A DNA stretch of 7,303 bases, from NCBI GenBank assembly GCA_046541715.1, contig JBKHCS010000138.1, positions 1-7,303 of the forward strand. The letters are read 5' to 3'. The position numbers and the translations under genes were made by a program. Shown in pieces: positions 1-6,889 of the stretch; position 1 is the stretch's first letter, and each line of letters starts with the position of its first letter. Origin of the DNA: CAYPUT01 sp046541715 (GTDB lineage Bacteria > Spirochaetota > Spirochaetia > DSM-27196 > PWMO01). The notes beneath the pieces are model-generated. The model did no database searches, had not been told where the DNA came from, and saw only the letters and a list, made by a program, of their open reading frames with translations.

Positions 1-443
1 AGGTTTAGGTCCATGATGTAGCTGAGCCCGGCGGAGAGGCGCGCGAGCTTGACGTCGGCATTCAGTTTAACGTTCAGACCCGCGTCGACGGGCTCGTCGG
101 ACTCCCCGATGTTGTAGGTCAAGGCGGGGCCCGCACCGGCGGAAAGGCGCAACAGAGTCAGCACGTCGAAGGCGACCCCGGCGTCGAGGTAAACATCGAG
201 GCTCTTTACGACTTCCGAGTTCGAGTAGAGTAGGAGAGCCTCTCCGTGGAAAATGGCCAGCTTTACCCGGCCGTTCCCCCCGAAGGTAAACTTGTCGACG
301 TTCAGCTCCTCCTTGTCCGAATCCTGACCGAGCATGACCGGCGAGTTATAGAACGCTGAGAGGCCCAGACCGACTTCCGGCAACGCAAAAGCCGGCAATC
401 CGACCAAGGCGACGAGTAGCACGAGTAGTACTGTTCTTTTCAT
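1..443 (-). CDS. Partial exported protein, probable small outer-membrane beta-barrel (C-terminus beyond the window)
   Basis: The gene reads leftward from ATG at 443-441 and is still open at base 1, giving 147 codons without a stop. The first ~20 residues are a clear signal peptide: MKR, then a hydrophobic run (TVLLVLLVALVGLP), then AFA as a likely signal peptidase I site. The mature part starts LPEVGLGLSAFYNSPVML and continues with alternating polar/hydrophobic stretches rich in G, S and aromatic residues (for example LDVYLDAGVAF, LRLSAGAGPALTYNIG, LARLSAGLSYIMDLN). That pattern suits transmembrane beta strands. A strong Shine-Dalgarno GGAGGG lies 6 nt before the ATG and fixes the start. It lies 79 bp downstream of the serine hydrolase gene on the same strand, so read-through is possible. 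The style recalls spirochaete outer-membrane proteins. No specific function can be given, and a periplasmic protein is the alternative. Confidence 0.75.
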   Translation of the reverse strand, partial: MKRTVLLVLLVALVGLPAFALPEVGLGLSAFYNSPVMLGQDSDKEELNVDKFTFGGNGRVKLAIFHGEALLLYSNSEVVKSLDVYLDAGVAFDVLTLLRLSAGAGPALTYNIGESDEPVDAGLNVKLNADVKLARLSAGLSYIMDLN

Positions 444-449
444 CAGTTT

Positions 450-455
450 CCCTCC
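450..455 (-). promoter_or_regulatory. Ribosome binding site of the partial exported protein
   Basis: On the minus strand the sequence reads TTTGGAGGGAAACTG then ATG. The GGAGGG core is a near-perfect Shine-Dalgarno sequence at 6 nt spacing. It is the strongest such site in the window and contrasts with the absence of one before the serine hydrolase gene. Confidence 0.8.
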
Positions 456-483
456 AAAGACCCAACGAAGAGCCTCTCTATAG

Positions 484-512
484 AAAATAGGTAAAGCTAT
501 CCGGGGGAGCAA
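484..512 (-). promoter_or_regulatory. Weak candidate sigma70-type promoter for the partial exported protein
   Basis: On the minus strand, TTGCTC (512-507) and TATTTT (489-484) are separated by 17 bp, in the 79-bp gap between the serine hydrolase stop and the next start. Matches to consensus are only 3/6 and 4/6. The gap is noticeably more AT-rich than the coding sequence around it, which is the main support. It would give the strongly translated exported protein its own transcript. Confidence 0.25.
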
Positions 513-522
513 GCTTCTGCCC

Positions 523-1959
523 TTAGCCACCGGTGCGGGGTAAGAGCGCGGATGATAGCATAGCGAGGGCTCCCAGCAGAAGTGCCCAGGCCGCCTGTCC
601 CGCGGTCCCGGGGAATATCGACGATACGAAGAGGTACGGCTGCCCGAGGGCCCAGAGGAGGCCGGCGATAATCCCAGACCCCAGAACCGCTTCGAGCGCC
701 CGGACCCAGCGAGTGCGGCGGGAGAGCGGCGCCAGGCGCCGCCGTCCATCCCGTGACTCCCGAGCGAGTCGGTAGATCTGGGCGAGGGAAGCAATGACGA
801 TAAGGACCAGCACCCCACGCAACACGCTGCCGACCCGGGCAATAAGGCCAAACTTTACCCGTCCCGCCCCGGTCCACTCGGCCCAGTCGGAAAGCACAGA
901 GGAGATAAAGGGCCAGCTACGCTGACTGTTCGTCAAGATGACGATGCCGTCACGGGATTCGGGAATCGCGTGGAAGTGGGTCATCCATCCGTGGCCCTGT
1001 CCGCCGTGCCAGACGGCGCGGCGGCCGTCGGGGAGGGTCTCGACGAAGTGCCCCAGCCCGTAGGCGTCGGCGGCAAAACCGAAGAGCCCCGATACCTCGA
1101 CGACGGGCGTGTGAAGCTTCTCGGTGACCGAGGAACCGGTCGTGCTCGCAACGACGAACCGCGCGATGTCCTCGACGTCGGCGAAGAGCCCGCCGGAGGC
1201 GTCAACCGGATAGACGTAGGGAGGAACCGGGGTGCCGTCCGGCTCATAGCCGGTGGGCATCAACTCCCACATGTGCTCCTGCCAGGCGTAGCTCGCGTTG
1301 CGCATGCCGAGGGGCTCGAGCACCTCCTCCCGCATGTAGGACTCGAAGCCACCGCCGGTTACGTTCTCGATGACGAGTTCTAGAAGGTTGTACCCGACGT
1401 TAGAGTAGAGGAACCCCTCTCCCGGCGTCTGCACGATCCGAAGCTCGTCGGCCAAGTAGGCGCGCTTCGTCGGCATCCGACTCCCGGGTGGGTACTCGAC
1501 GGCGGGCCCGATGGTGCCGAGGGGGAGCCCCGCACTATTGCTCAGAAGCCGCCGGACGGTTATCTCCTCGGTGTCGAACCGGCCCTCCGGGATCGCCACC
1601 GTTTCGAGATACCTCGCCACCGGCGCGTCCGGATCGATCAGGCCGTCCTCCACGGCCTTCATAACCCCCCAGGCGGTGACGGATTTGGAGATCGATTCCG
1701 CCCGACAGATGGATCGCGTTGTCATTGGTCGCTTTTCGGCGACGTCGGCGTAGCCGTAGGCACCGGCCCAGGCCAACTCCCCATCCTTTACGACGGCGAC
1801 ACTCACCCCGGGAATCTCGTAGCGCTCCATGAGCTCGGGAACGCGCCTGTGGAGGTGGTCGGCGAAGGCGGAAACCGGGGTTCCGGCCGACGCGCCGATC
1901 ACGAGCCACACCGCCGCGGTTGTCATCCAAAGCGTCCGTCTGAGCGTTCTCGGGTGCAT
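523..1959 (-). CDS. Exported serine hydrolase, beta-lactamase/class C-PBP family, with C-terminal membrane segments
   Basis: A 478-aa protein of the Beta-lactamase (PF00144-type) serine hydrolase family, which covers class C beta-lactamases, D-aminopeptidases, esterases and PBP4-like proteins. Motifs are visible in order: SISK (S89 nucleophile, K92), YSN (Y185, N187) and HGG (H318, in place of KTG). The N-terminus has a signal peptide or anchor: MHPRTLRR, a hydrophobic stretch to about residue 26, then TPVSA. After the catalytic domain (~35-360) come about three hydrophobic segments near 374-398, 426-446 and 451-473, with an Arg-rich loop (RESRDGRRRLAPLSRRTRW) between the first two. The enzyme should therefore be membrane-tethered facing the periplasm. 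The substrate is unknown; peptide or ester hydrolysis is as likely as beta-lactam cleavage. I chose ATG 1959 because it gives a good signal peptide. A TTG at 1995 would add 12 residues. No Shine-Dalgarno precedes either. Confidence 0.88.
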   Translation of the reverse strand: MHPRTLRRTLWMTTAAVWLVIGASAGTPVSAFADHLHRRVPELMERYEIPGVSVAVVKDGELAWAGAYGYADVAEKRPMTTRSICRAESISKSVTAWGVMKAVEDGLIDPDAPVARYLETVAIPEGRFDTEEITVRRLLSNSAGLPLGTIGPAVEYPPGSRMPTKRAYLADELRIVQTPGEGFLYSNVGYNLLELVIENVTGGGFESYMREEVLEPLGMRNASYAWQEHMWELMPTGYEPDGTPVPPYVYPVDASGGLFADVEDIARFVVASTTGSSVTEKLHTPVVEVSGLFGFAADAYGLGHFVETLPDGRRAVWHGGQGHGWMTHFHAIPESRDGIVILTNSQRSWPFISSVLSDWAEWTGAGRVKFGLIARVGSVLRGVLVLIVIASLAQIYRLARESRDGRRRLAPLSRRTRWVRALEAVLGSGIIAGLLWALGQPYLFVSSIFPGTAGQAAWALLLGALAMLSSALLPRTGG

Positions 1960-1966
1960 TGGGTTA

Positions 1967-1995
1967 GTGATATCACGGGTTCCCTGGCCGGGCAA
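1967..1995 (-). promoter_or_regulatory. Weak candidate promoter for the serine hydrolase, possibly giving a leaderless transcript
   Basis: On the minus strand, TTGCCC (1995-1990) and TATCAC (1972-1967) are 17 bp apart, each matching 4/6 of the sigma70 consensus. A transcript from it would begin about 7 nt after the -10 box, essentially at ATG 1959. That would explain the lack of a ribosome binding site. Both hexamers are weak, so this is only suggestive. Confidence 0.22.
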
Positions 1996-2025
1996 TCACG
2001 CGGAAACCGTCATTCCGTCAAACGA

Positions 2026-2069
2026 TTGAACAAGATGCGTATCAATTCGGTGAATGGTTTGACAAGATG
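2026..2069. repeat. Two near-identical 12-mers 32 bp apart in the divergent intergenic region
   Basis: TTGAACAAGATG (2026-2037) and TTTGACAAGATG (2058-2069) agree at 10 of 12 positions. Their starts are 32 bp apart, close to three helical turns, so both copies face the same side of the DNA. They lie between the divergent serine hydrolase and kinase genes, where an operator pair would be expected. Chance similarity cannot be excluded at this length. Confidence 0.3.
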
Positions 2070-2080
2070 TCGCTTTTGGC

Positions 2081-2097
2081 GGGGCCCTTGGGGCCCC
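2081..2097. other. Perfect GC hairpin upstream of the kinase gene
   Basis: GGGGCCC (2081-2087), loop TTG, GGGCCCC (2091-2097), then TTT. The 7-bp stem is entirely G:C and sits 37 bp before the chosen GTG start. With only three T residues after the stem it is a poor intrinsic terminator. In a kinase leader transcript it would be a stable RNA structure. It could also be a symmetric protein-binding site. No function is shown by the sequence. Confidence 0.45.
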
Positions 2098-2133
2098 TTT
2101 CCGTGCCGGGACTTTGAGGGTAGCATTGAACTC

Positions 2134-4509
2134 GTGGATCAGCAGGATGAGCGATCGAAGGAGCTCTTCGGCGCCGGCGAGGTGCCGGAGGAGTTTCTTC
2201 GGGTTACCGAAGACGGTACTCGTGTCGCGATCAACGAAGCGCACGCCCGTGCGATGGGTCTCCGTGCCGGCGAGCTACTGGGCCTTCCGCTCTCCGAGCC
2301 GGCTTCGGCCGACCGAGCCGAAGAGATCCAGGCCCTTGGCCGGGCCCTCGCCGAATACCGAAACACCCGGAAGGAGACGCGGGCCTCGTTTACGAGGGGT
2401 GGAGACGAAACCCCGCGGCGCTTTCAAGCCGTCATCACCCGTGAGATCACCGAGTCAGATGAGACGGATCAGCCGAAGACGGCGCTTATCGTCATTCGCG
2501 GAGCGCCGGACGAGCCTGCTGTTCGGGACCGGCTCCACCGGACCTACAGCCTCCTCGAAGGAATTGCAAACGGCACCGACGACATGATCGCCGCCGAAGA
2601 CATGGAGTTCCGCTACCTCTATTTCAACGAGGCATACCGGCGAGAGTTCCGGAAGCTCTGGAAGCAGGATCTCCGGGTGGGTATGAGCATGGTGGAAGCC
2701 ATGGCCCCCTGGCCGGAGCAACAGCAAAAGGCCCGGGAGCTCTGGGCCCGAGCGCTTGCCGGCGAGTCCTTCGAAACTACCGTAGAATTCGGACCCTCCG
2801 GCGCCGAACGCCGCATCTACGAGCTGCGCTTCAACCCAATCCATGCGGCCGACGGAACCAAGGTCGGCGCCGCTCACATCTTTCGTGACGTCACCGAGCG
2901 CCAAGAAGCGAGAGACGCCCTGGCGGCGGCCCACCGGGCCGCCGCGGCGGAACGCGACCGCCTCTGGGCCGTCCTGGAGATTCTGCCGGTATCGGTCTCT
3001 ATTGCCGACGCCAAAGGCCGGATTGTCCTGACCAACCGGGCCGCGGAGACCATCTGGGGCCAGGCGCGGCACACCGGCTCCCCGGACTCAAATCAGAAGG
3101 ACTACAAGGCGTGGTGGGCGGATACGGGAGAGCCGGTTGCCTCCCACGATTGGGCCATCGCCCGGGCCCTGGAACGGGGAGAGACCAGCGTGGCGGAGGA
3201 AATCGAGATAGAGACCGCCGCGGGGGAGCGTCGCTCTATCCTGAACTACGCCCTCCCTATTACCGACGTCGAAGGGACCATCACGGGCGCCGTTGCCGTG
3301 AACGTCGACATATCCGACATCAAGAAGGCCAAAGAAGAAGCCGAGCGGGCCAACATGGCCAAGACCGAGTTCCTGGCGCACATGAGCCACGAAATCCGCA
3401 CACCCATAAGCGGCGTCTTGGGGATGGTAGAAGTCCTCCACGCCCGGATACGGGACCCTGAGATGCGAGACCACGTGGCGCTGATCAGGGACGCGGCGAA
3501 CGCGTTGTTGTCGGTAATCGGGGGCATTCTGGATTTGTCGCAAATCGAATCAGGATCCGCCGAGGTGCACCCGGAGGTGTGGCGGCTTCGAGATACTCTG
3601 CCTAGCATCGTCGCCCCCCTGGAGCTCCTGGCGGAGACGAAGGGCCTTGCCTTCGGCACCGAGATTGAGAGCGGCGTCCCCGTTCGTGTGCTCCTTGACG
3701 GTGGCAAGGCAGCCCAGGTGCTGCGGAATCTGGTCTCCAACGCCGTCAAGTACACCGATGCCGGATCCGTGAGCCTAAAGGTGTCCTACAGAAGCGATGG
3801 TGAGACGTCGGGTCGACTCGTTTTCCTCGTCCGGGATACCGGTCGAGGAATTCCCCCGGAGAAGCAGCAGGAGATCTTCGAGAGCTTCGTGCGCATTCGC
3901 AGATCCGTCCGGGAGCCGGGTCCTCCAGGCACCGGACTGGGGCTTACCATCACCCGGCGGCTGGTGGAGCTTCTCGGTGGCCGGATCGACCTAAAGAGCG
4001 CTCCGGGAGAGGGCAGCGAGTTTACCGTAACGCTGCCGGTAGAGTTGCCGGCCTCGGAGCCATCTCCGGAGGTCCCCCCGTCGACCGCAGAAACCACAGA
4101 AATCAAAGAGCCGCTGCCTCCTCTGGAGCTCCTGTTGACCGAGGACAATGCGATTAACCGCATGTTCCTCGCCATGGCTCTCGAGGAAGAGGGCCATAGC
4201 GTAACCGTCGCGAAGAATGGAAAAGAGGCGGTGGCTGCTGCGGCGGCCCGAAAGGAGCGCCCCTTCGACGCCGTACTGATGGACGTGCAGATGCCCGAGA
4301 TGGACGGGATCGAGGCCACTCGGGCAATTCGGGATATTGACGGCCCGGTTGCCGGGTCCCCCGTGGTCGCCCTTACCGCCTTCGCCTTGCGGGAAGATAA
4401 GGCCCGGTTCCGGGAGGCCGGAATGGAAGGCTACGTAACCAAACCCGTCCACTTCCCCGACCTCTGGGCCGAGCTCCGCCGGGTGACCGGGGGGGCGGGG
4501 GCACCCTGA
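2134..4509 (+). CDS. Cytosolic hybrid sensor histidine kinase (PAS-type x3, HisKA, HATPase, receiver)
   Basis: A 791-aa hybrid two-component kinase without transmembrane segments, so it should sense an intracellular signal. From the N-terminus: a PAS-like region (~15-130), a PAS domain (~138-255, ending in the typical FRDVTERQ), a short Ala/Arg helical linker, a third PAS (~277-395, ending NVDISD), HisKA (~409-475) with SHEIRTP and phospho-accepting H419, and HATPase (~520-636) with N536, D568 (DTGRGIP) and GTGLGL from G599. A Pro/Glu-rich linker leads to a receiver (664-785) with acidic pair E670-D671, phospho-acceptor D717 (LMDVQMPEMDG) and K770. All catalytic residues look intact. There is no HPt or DNA-binding domain, so the phosphorelay partner lies elsewhere. 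I chose GTG 2134, with GAGGG 13 nt upstream. ATG 2035 would add 33 un-protein-like residues running through the GC hairpin. The methyltransferase gene follows 2 bp after the stop, suggesting translational coupling. Confidence 0.93.
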   Translation: MDQQDERSKELFGAGEVPEEFLRVTEDGTRVAINEAHARAMGLRAGELLGLPLSEPASADRAEEIQALGRALAEYRNTRKETRASFTRGGDETPRRFQAVITREITESDETDQPKTALIVIRGAPDEPAVRDRLHRTYSLLEGIANGTDDMIAAEDMEFRYLYFNEAYRREFRKLWKQDLRVGMSMVEAMAPWPEQQQKARELWARALAGESFETTVEFGPSGAERRIYELRFNPIHAADGTKVGAAHIFRDVTERQEARDALAAAHRAAAAERDRLWAVLEILPVSVSIADAKGRIVLTNRAAETIWGQARHTGSPDSNQKDYKAWWADTGEPVASHDWAIARALERGETSVAEEIEIETAAGERRSILNYALPITDVEGTITGAVAVNVDISDIKKAKEEAERANMAKTEFLAHMSHEIRTPISGVLGMVEVLHARIRDPEMRDHVALIRDAANALLSVIGGILDLSQIESGSAEVHPEVWRLRDTLPSIVAPLELLAETKGLAFGTEIESGVPVRVLLDGGKAAQVLRNLVSNAVKYTDAGSVSLKVSYRSDGETSGRLVFLVRDTGRGIPPEKQQEIFESFVRIRRSVREPGPPGTGLGLTITRRLVELLGGRIDLKSAPGEGSEFTVTLPVELPASEPSPEVPPSTAETTEIKEPLPPLELLLTEDNAINRMFLAMALEEEGHSVTVAKNGKEAVAAAAARKERPFDAVLMDVQMPEMDGIEATRAIRDIDGPVAGSPVVALTAFALREDKARFREAGMEGYVTKPVHFPDLWAELRRVTGGAGAP
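4489..4501 (+). other. G7-C-G5 tract at the kinase/methyltransferase junction
   Basis: The last codons of the kinase contain seven G (4489-4495), one C and five G (4497-4501). G5 lies 10 nt before GTG 4512 and may act as a degenerate ribosome binding site. The frame reached by a -1 shift in this tract is open from here through GTG 4512 into the methyltransferase gene, with no stop between. Slippage, or gain of one G, would therefore fuse the two proteins. Confidence 0.5.
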
Positions 4510-4511
4510 CG

Positions 4512-5141
4512 GTGGCGATGAAAGACCCCTACCGGAGCACCATCAACTACTACCAACTCGAGGCTCCCGCAGCAGCGGCAACCTACGAGAGTGTAGATTT
4601 CGGCGGGGTGACCGACCGCGTGCTTCGCTACATCCCGGAGCGGGGCAGACTGCTCGAGGTCGGGTGCGGAAGCGGCCGGGACGCGGCCTACTATCTCGGC
4701 CGCGGTTTCGATGTTACCGCTACCGACGCGAGCGCGCACATGCTATCCCAGGCTTTCCGGCTTCACCCGGATTTGGAAGGACACCTTGTGCACCACCAGC
4801 TGCCGAATCCATTGCCTTTTGCCGACGGAGCCTTCGATGTCGTGACGGCGATGGCCGTCCTCATGCACCTAACCGCCGCCGACGCCGAAACGGCCTTGGG
4901 GGAACTCGCGCGAGTGACGCGACCCGGGGGCATCGTGGCGTACTCGGTCAGCACTAACCGGCCGAACCTCGACCCAGAGGGCTTCGACCCAAAGGGCCGC
5001 TACTTCGTTTGCCGGAACGAAGACGAGTGGTCTGCCCTTAATTCGGCTTCCGGCTTTCTGCCGGTGGATAGCTGGACCTCCCGAGATCTAAACGGCCGGG
5101 TGGGTGTTCAGTGGGTTACGTTCGTTTGTCGGCGGGGGTAG
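4512..5141 (+). CDS. Class I SAM-dependent methyltransferase (type 11/TehB-like)
   Basis: A 209-aa Rossmann-fold methyltransferase. Motif I, LLEVGCGSGRD (residues 47-57), binds the SAM methionine/adenosine moiety. D72 in VTATDAS is the acidic residue expected to hold the ribose hydroxyls. Later motifs are the FDVVTAMAVLMHL strand/helix (108-120) and the VTRPGG turn (135-140). The C-terminal part (GRYFV...W...GF...W) resembles small methyltransferases often labelled tellurite-resistance/TehB-like, a label that says little about substrate. No nucleic-acid target-recognition domain and no DPPY/NPPF-type motif is seen, so it is unlikely to be a DNA adenine or cytosine-N4 methylase; a small molecule or protein is more likely. 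GTG 4512 is 2 bp after the kinase stop; ATG 4518 is an equally possible start two codons later. It shares a G-x-G-R-D-x(6)-G-F-D-V signature with the N-terminal domain of the next gene. Confidence 0.85.
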   Translation: MAMKDPYRSTINYYQLEAPAAAATYESVDFGGVTDRVLRYIPERGRLLEVGCGSGRDAAYYLGRGFDVTATDASAHMLSQAFRLHPDLEGHLVHHQLPNPLPFADGAFDVVTAMAVLMHLTAADAETALGELARVTRPGGIVAYSVSTNRPNLDPEGFDPKGRYFVCRNEDEWSALNSASGFLPVDSWTSRDLNGRVGVQWVTFVCRRG

Positions 5142-5173
5142 CGCCATGAAGCCGGGCTAAAGAGTGGGATCAA

Positions 5174-6889
5174 GTGGCGGGCAAAAGTAAATACCGGTTC
5201 GAGCCTGTAGATTTCACTGTCGCAGAAGAAACCTTGCGCTACTACTCCGGGCACAAAGATGAGCTCGCCGAAAACGCCGTCGCTGAACGCCCGGTCCACA
5301 TCGATGTTCTGAGCGGGCTTCTCCACGAAGGCGCGACGGTGCTGGACGTTGGGACCGGAATCGGCCGGGATGTACATCGTTTTAGCGAAGAGGGGTTTGA
5401 CGTCCTTGGGGGTGATCCGAATCCGGAGCTTCTGATCCTCGGGCGACGCCGGTTCGCCATCCCGGATAGGCGATTGAGACAATCCTCGCTGCCTGACCTC
5501 CCGGGTGTTACCGGCCGTTACGATGCGGTCCTCTGTAGCCTGGTACTTCAACATCTGCCGGACACGGCGTTCCTGGATGCGCTCTACACCCTCAAACAGC
5601 GATTGGTCGAGGGTGGGCTGCTTCTTCTTACGGTTCCGATGGAAATACCGGCGGACGCGGAGAATGTCATCTATCGCATCCGCTCCCCGGAGCAGTATCA
5701 GTTCTTTCTTGCAAGACTGGGGCTGGACCTGATACGGGAAATCGATCTCGTGCCCGGCGGCGATCCCGGGTCAACGTCTGCACGTTTAATGCTCTTTGCC
5801 GCGGGGTCCGGGGACGGACTCCGACCGATCGAGACCCTCGAGTCTATCCTGATCGAGGACCGGAAGGTAAATAGTTACAAGTATGCCCTCCTTAGGGCTC
5901 TTGCGAATCTGGCAACCCGAAGGTACAACGCGGTCCGGTGGCGCCCGGACGGCATCGTGGCTCTCGATATCGACCTTATTGCCCGGGAATGGATCAAGTA
6001 CTACTGGCCCATCGTCGCGGCGCAAGAGAAGGGGCGCTTTATACTGCAGGGACAGGAGATCCAGGGCAAAGCCGACGTGACCTTCCGGGAGCCGCTGCGG
6101 GGGCTTGTCCGTGCCTTCGGCGAGGGTGGACTTTCCGCCTTCACCCTTGCCCTGGAGTGCGACCGCCTCTCTGAGCCGGCGAAGGCCCTCTACAAGGTTA
6201 CTATTCAGAAGGTCCGGCTAGGCATAGCCCAGCCGGTCCAATACGCCGGAAACGAAAGGACCGGCGCCAAGGTATTTAGGAAGGAAGGAAAGCAGATTCT
6301 TATGCCGGCTGAGCTCTGGGCGGAGTTGTCCGTTATGGGCCGTTGGATCGCCGACTCGATAGTCCTCCGCTGGGCCGACTTCACGATTAATCTCAGACGT
6401 CAACCGCCGGATGTCACGAGCCAAGAGGTTATCTCGCTCCTCCTGGAACCGTCCGGAGCCGACCGGAAAGTCGACATCGCCAGGTCGGCTTACGAGCGCG
6501 TTCTCACGGAACGCAATAGCCTTACCTGTGTCTGGTCCGGCTCAGCGTTACGCCGATTCGACGTGGACCATGCGATTCCCTTCGCCCTCTGGGGGAACAA
6601 CGATCTCTGGAACCTTCTGCCCACGGCACCGGAGGTGAACAACGCCAAGCGCGCCAAGCTCCCTAGCCGCAAGCTTGTCGAAGCCAGGCGTCCGGAGATC
6701 GTCGAGGCCTGGGAACATCTGCACAGTCAGGAGCCTGCTCTTTTCCTGCGTCACGCGGAGGAATTCGTCGGACAGAAGCTCAGTGATTTCGCCGAGCTGC
6801 AACGGGCTACGCTCTTTACCGCCTTCAAGGACGCGATCGAGTACACCGCCCAGAACCGGGTCGCGGAACGGTGGGAAGGCTTCGGATGA
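5174..6889 (+). CDS. Fusion protein: SAM methyltransferase domain plus HNH endonuclease
   Basis: A 571-aa two-part protein. Residues ~15-210 are a class I methyltransferase: TVLDVGTGIGRD (55-66), acidic D81 in LGGDPN, YDAVLCSLVLQHL (116-128) and a LVEGGLLLLTVP strand. From ~220 a different, mostly helical region follows (IEDRKVNSYKYALLRALANLA, REWIKYYWPIV, LMPAELWAELSVMGRWI). I recall this as the usual companion of a family of stand-alone HNH proteins. The nuclease motif is at 462-497: D465-H466, then IPFALWGNNDLWN with N480, then N489 and K492. It keeps the D-H...N...N pattern of a one-metal beta-beta-alpha nuclease, and only one Cys (C452) is near, so there is no CxxC zinc knuckle. The GTG start at 5174 has a weak ribosome site (GAGTGGGA region), 32 bp after the upstream stop. 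It is probably co-transcribed with the kinase and first methyltransferase. The target (DNA or RNA) and whether the methyltransferase protects it are unknown. A restriction, defence or toxin role is inference. Confidence 0.85.
   Translation: MAGKSKYRFEPVDFTVAEETLRYYSGHKDELAENAVAERPVHIDVLSGLLHEGATVLDVGTGIGRDVHRFSEEGFDVLGGDPNPELLILGRRRFAIPDRRLRQSSLPDLPGVTGRYDAVLCSLVLQHLPDTAFLDALYTLKQRLVEGGLLLLTVPMEIPADAENVIYRIRSPEQYQFFLARLGLDLIREIDLVPGGDPGSTSARLMLFAAGSGDGLRPIETLESILIEDRKVNSYKYALLRALANLATRRYNAVRWRPDGIVALDIDLIAREWIKYYWPIVAAQEKGRFILQGQEIQGKADVTFREPLRGLVRAFGEGGLSAFTLALECDRLSEPAKALYKVTIQKVRLGIAQPVQYAGNERTGAKVFRKEGKQILMPAELWAELSVMGRWIADSIVLRWADFTINLRRQPPDVTSQEVISLLLEPSGADRKVDIARSAYERVLTERNSLTCVWSGSALRRFDVDHAIPFALWGNNDLWNLLPTAPEVNNAKRAKLPSRKLVEARRPEIVEAWEHLHSQEPALFLRHAEEFVGQKLSDFAELQRATLFTAFKDAIEYTAQNRVAERWEGFG

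Noticed and set aside
970..1383. 137-codon plus-strand frame inside the serine hydrolase gene
   Set aside because: It is the complement of the hydrolase catalytic domain, which has intact motifs. No independent coding signal is seen.
2059..2064. Perfect TTGACA -35 box before the kinase gene
   Set aside because: At 16-18 bp downstream the sequence is the all-GC hairpin arm, so no -10 element exists at the right distance. I do not call it a promoter.
2081..2100. Intrinsic terminator before the kinase gene
   Set aside because: The GC stem is strong but only TTT follows, and no gene ends upstream on the plus strand. Described as a hairpin of unknown role instead.
1849..2133. Upstream extension of the kinase reading frame (ATG 1849 or ATG 2035)
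   Set aside because: The part before 1959 overlaps the serine hydrolase gene antisense. The translation up to 2133 is not protein-like (Arg/Gly/His-rich, then WRGPWGPFPC from the GC hairpin), and neither ATG has a ribosome site.
2455..3072. 205-codon open frame antisense inside the kinase gene
   Set aside because: The opposite strand encodes conserved PAS and linker sequence in a GC-rich gene, where long antisense frames are expected. Its translation shows no recognisable domain and it has no ribosome site.
5146..5160. Four-codon ATG...TAA frame between the two methyltransferase genes
   Set aside because: Too short to be a gene, with no ribosome site or regulatory codon pattern.
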